A stretch of DNA of 64,000 nucleotides from Pollutimonas sp. M17 (GTDB lineage Bacteria > Pseudomonadota > Gammaproteobacteria > Burkholderiales > Burkholderiaceae_B): contig NZ_CP107548.1 of NCBI RefSeq assembly GCF_025836975.1, forward strand, positions 1,302,001 through 1,366,000, given 5' to 3'. Shown one piece after another: positions 54,892 through 64,000 of the stretch (position 1 is its first letter; every line of letters begins with the position of its first letter). The notes beneath the pieces are model-generated. The model was not told where the DNA came from. It saw only the letters and a program-made list of their open reading frames with translations, and did not search any database. A program made the translations under genes and the position numbers.

Positions 54892-56418
54892 ATGAAACAG
54901 ACGACCAAACGCATGGTGGGCGTATCGCGTTTGCTTAAACGCCTGAGCAAGGGGCAGGCCACGCTGTCCGATCGTGCCTGGACGTTCAGCCCCTTGGCCT
55001 GGCCTTTATCCCGTTTCCTGTCGGCTCTGCGCGATCGCTTCGTCACGATGCGCCAGGCCAGTATCGACATTTCCCTGAACACGGCGCGCCTGCTGGCTCA
55101 AACGGTGGCCTGTCGCGACATGGCGCGCGAGCAGGCGGCCGAGTCCCAGGGCCTGGCCACGCGCGGCGCCCAGATCGCCGCGATGTCCGAGCAAACCTCG
55201 GCGTCGGTCGGCGAGATCGCCTCCACCTTTCACGACCAGATGGACGTCGCCCGCCAGACCCTGGGCCAGCTCAACGAATTGCACCAGCGCGTCAGCCGCG
55301 TGACCACGCAGATGGAAGTCTTCTCCGGCGTGGTGTCGCAGCTCAGCGAGCGCGCCCAGTCGGTGGGCGATACCAGCCGGCTGATCAAGGATATTGCGCT
55401 CCAGACGCATTTGCTGGCCCTGAATGCCGGGGTCGAGGCGGCGCGCGCCGGCGAGGCCGGCAAGGGCTTCGCCGTGGTCGCCAGCGAAGTGGGCAAGCTG
55501 GCCGAGCGGGTCAATGCGGCCACCGGCGAAATCGTCCAGCATGCCGGCGAAATCCTTGAACTGGTCGCCAGCACGCGCGAGAAAACCGATCACATCCATC
55601 TGGACATGACTTCTTCGGGCAAGGTCGTGACCCAGTTCACCGCCAATTTCGACCAGTTCGTCAAAGACTTCGAGCATATGGACATCCAGATGAACGAAGT
55701 CGTGCACACCGTCGGGCAGGTGGCTTCGACCAATCAGGAAATGAACCACGCCATCGAACGGATCGCCATGCTCAGTTCCCAGGTCCAGAACCGCATGGTC
55801 ACCATGAACGATCAGGTGGTCGCCGTGCGCGACAAGTCCGAGCGCCTCCAGGAAATGCTGGCGGCGCTGCGCACCGGCAACACGCCGTTCGACGCCCTGG
55901 CCGCCATGCTCGATTCGCTGCAATCGGCGTGCAAGACCGTGCTGCTGCAGGCCAGGAACCAGGGCGCGGATATCTTCGACCAGCAGTACCAGCGCATACC
56001 CGGCAGCAACCCGCCGCGCTACCATACCCGCTACGACAGCTCCGTCGACCAGCCGCTGACCCAGGTCCTGGACTACATGCTGGACCAGCTTCCGGGCGGC
56101 TTCTATACCCTGCTCATCGACAAGAACGGCTATTGCCCCACCCACAACACGCGTTATTCGCGCCAACCCACCGGCGACCTGGACCACGACACCCGCCACG
56201 TGCGCAACAAGCGCATATTCGACGACCCGGTCAGCCTGGGCGCCGCGGAGAACTCGGCGGGCGTGCTGTGCCAGACGTATATGCGCGATACCGGCGAGAT
56301 TGTTACCGATCTGTCCATTCCACTGGATATCGATGACAGCCGCTGGGGGGCGGTGCGCATAGGGGTCGATTACTCGCGTTTCGAAGAACTGGCCTCCCAG
56401 GCCCAGCGGCCGAATTAA
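54892..56418 (+). CDS. Soluble methyl-accepting chemotaxis protein with C-terminal sensor domain
   Basis: 508-residue cytoplasmic chemoreceptor without predicted membrane helices. The signalling domain (about 80-360) has the hairpin [30 protein letters not shown], where the usual QTN is QTH. The ligand domain is C-terminal (about 370-508), Cache-like with [36 protein letters not shown] and [21 protein letters not shown] 54892 follows CAGGAGAC. It probably senses an intracellular signal; none can be named. It lies between cheZ and flhB. Confidence 0.9.
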   Translation: MKQTTKRMVGVSRLLKRLSKGQATLSDRAWTFSPLAWPLSRFLSALRDRFVTMRQASIDISLNTARLLAQTVACRDMAREQAAESQGLATRGAQIAAMSEQTSASVGEIASTFHDQMDVARQTLGQLNELHQRVSRVTTQMEVFSGVVSQLSERAQSVGDTSRLIKDIALQTHLLALNAGVEAARAGEAGKGFAVVASEVGKLAERVNAATGEIVQHAGEILELVASTREKTDHIHLDMTSSGKVVTQFTANFDQFVKDFEHMDIQMNEVVHTVGQVASTNQEMNHAIERIAMLSSQVQNRMVTMNDQVVAVRDKSERLQEMLAALRTGNTPFDALAAMLDSLQSACKTVLLQARNQGADIFDQQYQRIPGSNPPRYHTRYDSSVDQPLTQVLDYMLDQLPGGFYTLLIDKNGYCPTHNTRYSRQPTGDLDHDTRHVRNKRIFDDPVSLGAAENSAGVLCQTYMRDTGEIVTDLSIPLDIDDSRWGAVRIGVDYSRFEELASQAQRPN

Positions 56419-56518
56419 GCGCATTTATCGTGTTTGCTTGGCCATTCGTTGAACACGGGGGCGACTAGAATACACGTGGAATAATCCACCCCGGTCAACC
56501 CCCCCGTTTTAAGCAAGC

Positions 56519-57679
56519 ATGGCAGAGGACAGCGACCTCGAAAAAACCGAACCCGCCTCGCCCCGGCGCCTGGAAAAGGCGCGCGAGGAGGGGCAGGTTG
56601 TGCGTTCGCGCGAGCTGAACACGTTTTTGCTGCTGGCGGCCGGCGTGGCGACCTTGTGGTTCGGCGGCGCCAATATGTACCAAAGCCTGACCGGCATCCT
56701 GCGCTCGGGCTTGTGGTTCGACCTTAGGGTCGCCAGCGACACGCAGGTGATGCTGGCCGTGGCGGCCAATTCGGCCTTCCAGGCCCTGCTGGCCCTGCTG
56801 CCCCTGTTCGGCCTGCTGGTGGTGGTGGCTGTGCTGGCGTCGGTGTTGCTGGGCGGCTTTCTTTTTTCCACCAAGGCGCTGGAGCCCAAGTTCGAGCGGA
56901 TGAATCCGCTCAAGGGTGTGGCCCGGATGTTCTCGGCCCAGACCCTGGTGGAATTGCTCAAGACGCTGGCCAAGGCGGCCGTCATCGGCACCGTCGCCGT
57001 GCTGGTGATTTCGCATTACCGGGATCAGATGATCTCGCTGATGCACACCACGCCCACCGAAGCCCTGACCTCGGGCATCGGCCTGGTGGCCCTGTGTTGC
57101 GCCCTGATCGTGGCGGCCTTGTTTCTTATCGTGGTGATCGACGCTCCATGGCAGATATTCAGCCACTTCAAGAAAATGCGCATGTCGCGTGAGGATGTCA
57201 GGCAGGAGCACAAGGAAAGCGAAGGCGACCCGCACGTCAAGGGCCGCATTCGCCAGCAGCAGCGCGCCATGGCGCGGCGGCGGATGATGTCCGAGGTGCC
57301 CAACGCCGATGTCATCGTCACGAACCCGACGCACTACGCCGTTGCCCTGGCTTACAAGGAAGGGCAGGGCGGCGCGCCCAAGGTGGTTGCCAAAGGGTCG
57401 GGCCTGGTGGCGGCGCGCATACGCGAAATCGGCGCCGAGCATAAAGTGCCCATGCTCAGCGCGCCGCCCCTGGCGCGGGCATTGCACCACAATGTCGAAC
57501 TGGGCCACGAGATTCCGGCCGAGCTGTATTCGGCCGTCGCCGAAGTGCTGGCCTGGGTGTTCCAGCTGCGCAGCTGGACGATGGGAATGGGCGCGGAACC
57601 GCGGCAGCCATCCAGTCTGCCGGTTCCGCCCGGGCTTGATCCCATGGAAAAGAATAGGGTTGCGACAAGCGCATCATGA
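56519..57679 (+). CDS. flhB: Flagellar export-gate protein FlhB
   Basis: 386-residue type III export switch. Four helices are followed by the cytoplasmic domain with the autocleavage motif Asn269-Pro-Thr-His272 (DVIVTNPTHYAVALAY). The N-terminus KTEPASPRRLEKAREEGQVVRSREL is typical. It sets the hook-to-filament substrate switch. Its TGA overlaps the flhA ATG. Confidence 0.97.
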   Translation: MAEDSDLEKTEPASPRRLEKAREEGQVVRSRELNTFLLLAAGVATLWFGGANMYQSLTGILRSGLWFDLRVASDTQVMLAVAANSAFQALLALLPLFGLLVVVAVLASVLLGGFLFSTKALEPKFERMNPLKGVARMFSAQTLVELLKTLAKAAVIGTVAVLVISHYRDQMISLMHTTPTEALTSGIGLVALCCALIVAALFLIVVIDAPWQIFSHFKKMRMSREDVRQEHKESEGDPHVKGRIRQQQRAMARRRMMSEVPNADVIVTNPTHYAVALAYKEGQGGAPKVVAKGSGLVAARIREIGAEHKVPMLSAPPLARALHHNVELGHEIPAELYSAVAEVLAWVFQLRSWTMGMGAEPRQPSSLPVPPGLDPMEKNRVATSAS

Positions 57680-59790
57680 ACAGTTTTATAGCTTTACTCA
57701 AAGACAACGGCTCGGCCCATGCCCGCCTCCTGGCGGGGCCGATACTGATCCTCATGGTCCTGGCCATGATGATCCTGCCTTTGCCGCCGTTCATCCTGGA
57801 TCTGCTGTTCACCTTCAATATCTCGCTGTCGGTGATGATATTGCTGGTGGCCATGTTCACCAAGAAGCCCCTGGATTTTGCGGCTTTCCCGGCTGTGCTG
57901 CTGTTCGCCACCTTGCTGCGCCTGGCGCTGAACGTGGCCTCGACCCGTGTGGTGCTGCTGCATGGCCACAAGGGGCCCGACGCCGCCGGCCAAGTCATCG
58001 AGGCCTTCGGCCACTTCCTGGTGGGCGGCAATTTCGCGGTCGGCATCGTGGTGTTCGTCATCCTGGTGATCATTAACTTCGTCGTCATTACGAAGGGTGC
58101 CGGGCGTATCGCCGAGGTCGGCGCCCGCTTCACCCTGGATGCCATGCCCGGCAAGCAGATGGCCATCGACGCCGACCTGAACGCCGGCCTGGTGGGCGAG
58201 GACGAGGCGCGCCGCCGCCGGACCGAAGTCGCCCAGGAAGCCGAGTTCTACGGCTCCATGGACGGCGCCAGCAAGTTCGTGCGCGGCGATGCCGTGGCCG
58301 GCCTGCTCATCATGGTCATCAACATCATAGGCGGCCTGATCATCGGGGTGGGCCAGCATGACCTGGCCTTCTCCGAAGCGGGCCGCGTCTACACCCTGCT
58401 GACCATCGGCGACGGCCTGGTCGCGCAGATCCCGGCTCTGGTGATCTCGACCGCTGCCGGCGTGGTGGTGTCGCGCGTGGCCACCGACCAGGACGTGGGC
58501 CAGCAGATGGTCGGCCAGTTGTTCGCCAACCCCAATGTGCTGTTCATCACGGCCGGCATCATGGCGGCCATGGGCCTGATTCCCAACATGCCGCACGTGG
58601 CCTTCCTGCTGCTGGCCGCCACCCTGGCGGGCGGCGGATGGCTGATGCTCAAGCGCCAGCAGGCGGAGCAGGCGCAACGCGCTGAAGAACCCATCAAGGC
58701 GCAGGCCGCCGTCGAGGCCGCCGCCGCCGAAGCCAGTTGGGACGACGTGGCTTTGCTCGATCCGCTGGGCCTGGAGGTGGGCTATCGCCTGATTTCGCTG
58801 GTCGACCATGCACAAAGCGGCGAACTGCTGCACCGCATCCGCAGCCTGCGCAAGAAGTTCGCCCAGGATGTCGGCTTCCTGCCGCCGGTCGTGCACATAC
58901 GCGACAACCTGGAGCTCAAGCCCAACGACTACCGGATTTTGCTTTCGGGCGTGGAAGTCGGGCATGGCACCGCCACGCCGGGCCAGTGGCTGGCCATCGA
59001 CCCGGGCGGCGTCACCATGAAGCTGCCGGGCACGGCCACCACCGACCCGGCTTTCGGGCTGCCCGCCGTATGGATAGACGTGTCGCTGCGCGAGCAGGCC
59101 CAGATTGCCGGCTACACAGTGGTGGATGCCGGCACCGTCATCGCCACCCACCTGAACCACCTGATGCATCGCTACGGCGCGCAACTGTTGGGCCGCCAGG
59201 AAGTGCAGCAATTGCTCGACCACATCGGACGCGAGGCGCCCAAGCTGGTGGAAGACCTGGTGCCCAAGACGGTCAGCCTTACGCTTCTGCAGAAGATACT
59301 GCGCGGGTTGCTGGACGAGGAAGTGCCCATACGCGATGTGCGCAGCATCATCGAAACGCTGGCCGAGCATGCGCCGCGCCTGGCCGCCCTCAATCCGGCG
59401 GGCGCGGGCCCCGATCCCGGCGAACTGCTGGCCTTGATCCGGGTGGCACTGGGCAGGGCAATCACCCAGCAATGGTTTCCCGGCGACGCGGAGTTGCGCG
59501 TCATCGGCCTGGATGCCCGCCTGGAACGCGTCCTGACCCAGGCGCTGACCACCAGCGGCGCGCTGGAGCCCGGCCTGGCCGAGAACGTGCTGGCCGAAGC
59601 CGAACGCGCCATACAGACCCAGGAGGCCAATGGCGACGCCACGGTGCTGGTCGTGCCGTCCGTGCTGCGCCCCTCCTTGTCGCGCTTCCTGCGCCACCAC
59701 TTTCCGCAGCTGGGCGTGCTGTCCAGCGTTGAAATCCCCGATGAGCGCATTCTGAGGATTACGTCGGTGATCGGCGGGAGCGCGCCGTGA
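57676..59790 (+). CDS. flhA: Flagellar export-gate protein FlhA
   Basis: 704-residue FlhA. Eight helices in the N-terminal half carry the FHIPEP-family stretch PLPPFILDLLFTFNISLSVMILLVAMF, GRIAEVGARFTLDAMPGKQMAIDADLNAG and EFYGSMDGASKFVRGDA. A four-subdomain cytoplasmic half binds export chaperones. It forms the nonameric ring of the export gate and overlaps flhB and flhF by 4 bp each. Confidence 0.97.
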   Translation: MNSFIALLKDNGSAHARLLAGPILILMVLAMMILPLPPFILDLLFTFNISLSVMILLVAMFTKKPLDFAAFPAVLLFATLLRLALNVASTRVVLLHGHKGPDAAGQVIEAFGHFLVGGNFAVGIVVFVILVIINFVVITKGAGRIAEVGARFTLDAMPGKQMAIDADLNAGLVGEDEARRRRTEVAQEAEFYGSMDGASKFVRGDAVAGLLIMVINIIGGLIIGVGQHDLAFSEAGRVYTLLTIGDGLVAQIPALVISTAAGVVVSRVATDQDVGQQMVGQLFANPNVLFITAGIMAAMGLIPNMPHVAFLLLAATLAGGGWLMLKRQQAEQAQRAEEPIKAQAAVEAAAAEASWDDVALLDPLGLEVGYRLISLVDHAQSGELLHRIRSLRKKFAQDVGFLPPVVHIRDNLELKPNDYRILLSGVEVGHGTATPGQWLAIDPGGVTMKLPGTATTDPAFGLPAVWIDVSLREQAQIAGYTVVDAGTVIATHLNHLMHRYGAQLLGRQEVQQLLDHIGREAPKLVEDLVPKTVSLTLLQKILRGLLDEEVPIRDVRSIIETLAEHAPRLAALNPAGAGPDPGELLALIRVALGRAITQQWFPGDAELRVIGLDARLERVLTQALTTSGALEPGLAENVLAEAERAIQTQEANGDATVLVVPSVLRPSLSRFLRHHFPQLGVLSSVEIPDERILRITSVIGGSAP

Positions 59791-62141
59791 ACATAAGCCG
59801 TTTCTTTGGCAGCACGAATCGCGAGGCCTTGCGCCAGGTGCGCCTGGCATTGGGCCCGGACGCGCTGATCGTCTCCAATCGCCGCATCAACGGCGGAGTC
59901 GAGATCCTGGCGACCGATCCGACCTCGGTGCCGCCCGATGGCCCGGCGACGGCGCCGTCCCAGCCCATTCCGGCTGCGCCGCCCCGCATGGCCCCGCCGC
60001 CGCGCCCTGCGGCGCCGGATGCGCGCGTCGAAGTCATGAGCGCCATCGGTGAAATGCGCGGCGCCTTGGAAAGCCGCATCGACGAGCTGATGTGGGGCAA
60101 TCAATTGCGCCGCGTGCCGCAGGCGGCCCTGTTGTTCCAGGCCATGCTGGGCTTCGGCTTCAGCACCGCGCTGCTGCGCGCCATGCTCAAGCGGCTGCCC
60201 GAGCACTTGTCGTCCAAGGCGGCTTTCCAGTGGGCGCGCAACGAACTGGCCACCCACCTGCCTGTCCTGGATAGCGAAGACGCGTTGTGGACACGGGGCC
60301 AGGCGCTGGCCCTGGTGGGGCCCACCGGCGTGGGCAAGACCACCACCATCGCCAAGCTGGCCGCGCGCTGCGTACGTCGATCGGGACCGGGCAGCCTGGT
60401 GCTGCTGACCACGGATACCTACCGCATCGGCGCGCACGAGCAACTGAAGATATACGGGCAGATGCTGCGCGTACCGGTGCATGTGGTGCAAGACGTGCAG
60501 GAACTGCGCCGCATCGTGCAGGGAATAAGCGCGGAACAGACCATACTGATCGACAATGTGGGAATCAGCCAGCGCGACCGCTATATTTCCGAACAGGCGG
60601 CCATGCTGGCCGGCGCGGGCCGGCCGGTCAACCGGCTGCTGGTCCTGAATGCGTCCAGCCACGGCGACACCCTGGACGAAGTCGCGCGGACCTATGCGGG
60701 CGACGGTGGTTCTCCGCCCATAGGCTGCATCATCACGAAAATTGACGAGGCCAGCCGCTTGGGCGCCGCCCTGGATACGGCCATACGCTACCAGTTGCCC
60801 ATACATTATGTGTCGAACGGACAGAAGGTGCCCGAGAACCTGATATTGCCCAATGCGGCCGATCTGGTCGATCAGGCACTGGCGCACAATCAGCAGGCCA
60901 GCGCGCTGTATGCGCCGACCGAAGCGGACTTCGCCGCGCTCATGTCGCTGACCAAAGTGCCGGAAGACACCACGCAGGCGGCCGCTGCCGAGAGCCGGCG
61001 CAAGCGCCTGCTGCCCGGCCTGCTGTCCATGGCCGGCGGCGCGGGTTCCGGCCTCACCATGGACGATCTGCACGCCGCTTGCGGCTATATCGACGAGCGG
61101 GCCTCGGTGTCCGAAGCCTACGATTTATGGCGCAGCTATACCAATGCCAAGCCGGACGCCACGCCGCTGGAAAGCTACGTCCGCCATATGGTCCGGGTGG
61201 CCCAGAATGAGCTTGCCGACAACGGCCGCCGCCTGTTGGCCGTGCATGAGCAAACGGCCATCGCCACACAGTCCGGAGGCCGCGGCCGCTTGCGCGCCGC
61301 CTTGCTGGTCGACGATGGCGGCCAGGCCTTGTCCAGCCCCATGCAGCAACTCAGCTTCGCCGACGGCTGGCTGTCGTCCTGCGGCGGGGCGGCGCAGCAT
61401 GCGCCCGGCGCCAACGACGCCCTGCATCATCAGATCGAATGGCTGGCGAACCATCATGGGCAACTTCCCCTGGTCCATCTCTTCGACGGCGCCAGCCAGG
61501 CCCTGCTAAGGCGCATCGATGGCTTGGGCGTCGATTGGCTGGCCCAATGCACCGCCACGACCCGCATCGAGTTCGATTCCTGCGCGACCACGGCCGGCGC
61601 CCTGGCCAAGACCCTGGCCCACGCCCCGCTGGATGCGGCGCGGCTGCCCGGCCTGAGCGAACTGGAGGGCTTTGCCGCCGCCGATGTCGTCCTGTGGGCG
61701 GCAAGCGAGAAGGTCCGCTTGACTGCACGCGGGCAGGCGGCCCAGGATGTCCAGATGGTTTCATTGCGCATCCTGAAGCGCGCCGACGGCGCCGTCGTCA
61801 AGACCTTGTTCGGCCTCGCCTGCATAAAGGGACTGGCGGCCGAATCCGAATGGCTGGCGCGCGCCCTGCTGATCCGCTCCGAAGCCCGGCAAGGCATGCG
61901 CTACGCCGCGCGCTGCTGGCAGAACCTGGCTCCGCGCAGCGAAGCCGGATCCTTGCAGAAGAAGGCATTGACGGCTGTTCAGTCCGGCCTGGCCGCCTGG
62001 CAGCTGAAGCAGGACGCGCAAGCGGCCGTCGCGCGCGCCGTGGCCGCCAGCCTGGCCGGCGGCAAGCCCGGCTTGCCCGCCAGCCTGGCCGCCACGGGCC
62101 TGTTCAAGCTGTTTGCATTGAAGGAAATGGTCGGGCCCTGA
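59787..62141 (+). CDS. flhF: FlhF, SRP-type GTPase with long C-terminal extension
   Basis: 784-residue SRP-like GTPase guiding flagellum placement and number. A basic N-terminus (MNISRFFGSTNREALRQVRLALG) is followed by a Pro/Ala linker. The NG domain has P-loop GPTGVGKT (178-185), TTDTYRIGAHEQL, G3 DNVG (256-259, usually DTVG) and G4 TKID (317-320). About 400 residues after the GTPase (about 375-784) match no domain I recognise. The GTG start overlaps the flhA stop (GTGA). No flhG or fliA follows; flgN converges. Confidence 0.93.
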   Translation: MNISRFFGSTNREALRQVRLALGPDALIVSNRRINGGVEILATDPTSVPPDGPATAPSQPIPAAPPRMAPPPRPAAPDARVEVMSAIGEMRGALESRIDELMWGNQLRRVPQAALLFQAMLGFGFSTALLRAMLKRLPEHLSSKAAFQWARNELATHLPVLDSEDALWTRGQALALVGPTGVGKTTTIAKLAARCVRRSGPGSLVLLTTDTYRIGAHEQLKIYGQMLRVPVHVVQDVQELRRIVQGISAEQTILIDNVGISQRDRYISEQAAMLAGAGRPVNRLLVLNASSHGDTLDEVARTYAGDGGSPPIGCIITKIDEASRLGAALDTAIRYQLPIHYVSNGQKVPENLILPNAADLVDQALAHNQQASALYAPTEADFAALMSLTKVPEDTTQAAAAESRRKRLLPGLLSMAGGAGSGLTMDDLHAACGYIDERASVSEAYDLWRSYTNAKPDATPLESYVRHMVRVAQNELADNGRRLLAVHEQTAIATQSGGRGRLRAALLVDDGGQALSSPMQQLSFADGWLSSCGGAAQHAPGANDALHHQIEWLANHHGQLPLVHLFDGASQALLRRIDGLGVDWLAQCTATTRIEFDSCATTAGALAKTLAHAPLDAARLPGLSELEGFAAADVVLWAASEKVRLTARGQAAQDVQMVSLRILKRADGAVVKTLFGLACIKGLAAESEWLARALLIRSEARQGMRYAARCWQNLAPRSEAGSLQKKALTAVQSGLAAWQLKQDAQAAVARAVAASLAGGKPGLPASLAATGLFKLFALKEMVGP

Positions 62142-62193
62142 TCCAGAGGCTACGGTTATAGGCTTCCACCGGTGAGCCGAACAGAGCGGTCGC

Positions 62194-62670
62194 TTAACCC
62201 GCCTTGATATTCCGGGTCTGCCCTTTGGCGCCGGCATGGGTACGGCCGCTGGCATCGTACAGATTTCCCGCGCCCGCAAGCATGCGCAGGGTTTCCAGCG
62301 CCTGCTGGTTGTGCGCCATGAAAGTGTCGATGATGATGCCGTTGGAAGCGTTCAGCTCGTTGGCCTGGCGGGCCTTGTCGTAAAGCTGTCGACAGGCGGC
62401 TTGCAGCGCGGGGTGCCCTTGGGCGACGCTGTCCAGGCCGGCCTTGTCGGCGCTGTAGCCCAGCTGTGTCAGCAAAGCCTGCCGGCGCTCGGAAAGCTTG
62501 GCCAGTTCTTCGGCATAATTGTTTTTCAGGGCCGTGCTTTCGGCCAGTGCCTGCTCGCCGCCGCCCTCGGTCAGGGCCAGGGTTTCAGCTTCGAGCACCT
62601 TGATGAAGTCCTGGACGAGTTCGGTTTCCTGATGCAGGCTGGCATGGAGTTGGGCAAGCGTGTCGTTCAT
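62194..62670 (-). CDS. flgN: Flagellar chaperone FlgN
   Basis: 158-residue helical export chaperone for the hook-associated proteins FlgK and FlgL. It starts MNDTLAQLHASLHQETELVQDFIKVLEAE, and the ANELNASNGIIIDTFMAHNQQALETLRML segment near the C-terminus is the conserved substrate-binding region. It lies 19 bp after flgM in the same unit. Confidence 0.92.
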   Translation of the reverse strand: MNDTLAQLHASLHQETELVQDFIKVLEAETLALTEGGGEQALAESTALKNNYAEELAKLSERRQALLTQLGYSADKAGLDSVAQGHPALQAACRQLYDKARQANELNASNGIIIDTFMAHNQQALETLRMLAGAGNLYDASGRTHAGAKGQTRNIKAG

Positions 62671-62689
62671 GAATGCGGGTAGGGCAAAA

Positions 62690-62977
62690 TTACTTCAGCA
62701 AATCGCGTACGCTGGCCAGCAGGCCGTCGGCGATGCGGCTGGGATCGATCTTCAATTGGCCCGAGGCGATGGCGTCGCGGATTTCCTGGACGCGGGCGAC
62801 GTTGACGTCGTTATCGCCGCTTTGCAGACTGGACAGATGGCGCGCGGCGGCGCTCAGGTCGACTTTGCCGCTGCTGGATGCACCCGTTGAAGTCACGCTG
62901 GCACCGGTCACATCGGTCCGGTTGCCGGCGAGAGGGCTGGCGGCAGGGCCTTTCAATGAGGGTGTGGTGATCTTCAA
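62690..62977 (-). CDS. flgM: Anti-sigma-28 factor FlgM
   Basis: 95-residue FlgM, mostly disordered N-terminus, with the FliA-binding helices in VDLSAAARHLSSLQ and VARVQEIRDAIASGQLKIDPSRIADGLLASVRDLL. The start is TTG: it alone gives the expected MKITTPS N-terminus and follows GGAGAA at six bases. A FliA promoter lies upstream. Secretion of FlgM after hook completion frees FliA for late genes. Confidence 0.93.
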   Translation of the reverse strand: MKITTPSLKGPAASPLAGNRTDVTGASVTSTGASSSGKVDLSAAARHLSSLQSGDNDVNVARVQEIRDAIASGQLKIDPSRIADGLLASVRDLLK

Positions 62978-63025
62978 GGTGTTCTCCGGAAACTGGCGAC
63001 TAGTTTACTTTGTTTGCTGTGTTCT

Positions 63026-63052
63026 TTTACGGCCAATAAAGGCCAAACTTTA
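63026..63052 (-). promoter_or_regulatory. FliA (sigma-28) promoter of flgMN
   Basis: On the minus strand TAAAGTTT (63052-63045), 11 bases, then GCCGTAAA (63033-63026) matches the FliA consensus TAAAGTTT-N11-GCCGATAA, perfect at -35 and 6 of 8 at -10. It lies about 50 bp before the flgM start, in the gap after flgA, giving late expression of the anti-sigma factor. Confidence 0.85.
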
Positions 63053-63098
63053 GCCTTCCATCGGCTTTTTACGTAATCTTACGTCGCCGGCCCACTTG

Positions 63099-63803
63099 TT
63101 ACATGATGACCTGGACCGTGTTGGCATTGACCACCGTGCCATTCACGATCTGTCCGGAACTGGACCGCACCTGGATTTGCGCGCCGGGGGCGCCGCTTTG
63201 CAGCGCCTGGCCTTCGCCGGTGGCGACGAATCCGGTGCCCCGGGCTTCGGTGCGCACCGTCTGCCCGCGTTGTATGGAATTGGGATCGCGCAGGGCGCGC
63301 GACTTGATGGGGCTGCCCGCCGAAATGCGTTGCGATGCAATATAGCCCACCGCCTGGCTGGGGTCGAAGACCACGCCGCCAGCCATGCGGAGGATGTCGC
63401 CTTCCCGCGCGCTCATGTCGTCCAGGCTGATGACGTCGCCCGACTGGATGTTGCGGTTGGCGACATAGTAGTAACCCTGAATGCTCAGGTCGGCCTGCAC
63501 ATAGCTGGTCCAGGGCTCGGGCGCCATGCAGCGCACGCCGACGGTCATGCGGGTGCGCAGCCTCTGCCCGCTGGGCAGGAAGGGCTGCAAATGGTCGCAG
63601 GCCGCCTGGCCGGCAATGCGCGGCGCGTCCACATTGATATGGGCCGCCCCCGGGTAGCTGCTGGCCTGCGCCAGCAGAAAGCGTTCGACTTCCTCCGCGA
63701 CCAGCGCCGCATCTTGCGTCGAGGAAGGAGGGGGAGGCGCTGCGGCCGCGGCGCCGGTCCAGGCGCCCGCCGCAAGGGCGAAAAGGGCAAAGAACTTGAG
63801 CAT
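63099..63803 (-). CDS. flgA: Flagellar P-ring chaperone FlgA
   Basis: 234-residue periplasmic chaperone for P-ring assembly. A Sec signal ends near residue 22 (GAAAAAPPPP). The C-terminal SAF/FlgA domain shows YYYVANRNIQSGDVISLDDM, QAVGYIASQRISAGSPI, IQRGQTVRTEA and the closing GTVVNANTVQV. It is divergent from the presumed flgB operon and followed by flgM on the same strand. Confidence 0.95.
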   Translation of the reverse strand: MLKFFALFALAAGAWTGAAAAAPPPPSSTQDAALVAEEVERFLLAQASSYPGAAHINVDAPRIAGQAACDHLQPFLPSGQRLRTRMTVGVRCMAPEPWTSYVQADLSIQGYYYVANRNIQSGDVISLDDMSAREGDILRMAGGVVFDPSQAVGYIASQRISAGSPIKSRALRDPNSIQRGQTVRTEARGTGFVATGEGQALQSGAPGAQIQVRSSSGQIVNGTVVNANTVQVIM

Positions 63804-63983
63804 GACGCCATTCTATAGAAGGCGCCTCGCACGCATTCTTGGAATTGGCTGTCAATTAGTGGCTTATTTCATACTTTACGAAAGAGGGCGCCACTTTACT
63901 ATGCTGGTGTATGGGCGGCAGTAGGCCGTCATTCCAGTTTTCAAGCCTCGCGGACGGCGGGGCACTCATCTTGCAGGTGGCAA

Positions 63984-64000
63984 ATGATCGATCGGATCGG
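63984..64000 (+). CDS. flgB: Start of flgB (flagellar rod protein), truncated by window edge
   Basis: Only 17 bases are present, reading MIDRI. The ATG follows AGGTGG at suitable spacing, and FlgB proteins commonly begin M(I/L)DRL. Position opposite flgA is the standard place of the flgB operon. The identification rests on context rather than sequence. The 180-bp gap between flgA and this start should hold both promoters; none stood out. Confidence 0.55.

Overview
This looks like chromosomal DNA of a betaproteobacterium of the order Burkholderiales, most probably family Alcaligenaceae (Bordetella/Achromobacter/Pusillimonas-like). The grounds are high GC content, the gene order flhDC-motAB-cheAW-mcp-cheRBYZ-mcp-flhBA-flhF facing flgNMA, an orphan Bug-type solute receptor, an norR|norAB pair of the Ralstonia type, and a glpSTPQUV glycerol importer. 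The species assignment is inference. I see no rRNA, tRNA, CRISPR array, prophage or insertion sequence.

Left third (1-20 kb): accessory transport and metabolism. An outer-membrane lipoprotein-emrA-emrB drug-efflux operon lies beside its MarR repressor, with a matching palindrome at both promoters. Next is a leftward CoA-transferase/crotonase/quinone-oxidoreductase/Bug-receptor unit read divergently from a FadR-type GntR regulator. An EamA permease, a LysR-patatin pair divergent from a YeiH-type exporter, a SirB2 protein, an SbmA/YddA-type ABC transporter, a metallo-hydrolase, a tautomerase, a DUF924 protein and a CigR/RcnB-like secreted protein follow.

Middle (19-43 kb): norR is divergent from norA-norB with NorR enhancer sites and a sigma-54 promoter. 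A MerR regulator is divergent from a Zn/Cd/Pb P-type ATPase and is followed by a SulP anion transporter. A small DUF5993 gene sits in front of an unusual DsbB; TM2, lipoate-ligase-like and methyltransferase genes follow. The complete glycerol system comes next: glpK and glpR leftward, glpSTPQUV and glpD rightward. It should import glycerol, phosphorylate it and oxidise it to dihydroxyacetone phosphate.

Right third (44-64 kb): a motility and chemotaxis block starting with flhDC behind a 338-bp AT-rich leader. It encodes stator proteins, a nearly complete chemotaxis pathway with two receptors, the export-gate proteins FlhB and FlhA, and FlhF. On the other strand are flgN, flgM (with a clear FliA promoter) and flgA; the first codons of flgB lie at the right edge. 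cheA carries an apparent one-base insertion that separates its CheW-like regulatory domain from the kinase domain.

Points most worth a second look: the cheA frameshift; the asymmetric ATPase pair GlpS/GlpT; the crotonase lacking both usual catalytic glutamates; the DUF5993 plus five-helix DsbB pair; the three-segment alternating hairpin before the soluble chemoreceptor; and the roughly 400-residue extra C-terminus of FlhF. I found no wholly unknown multi-gene system.
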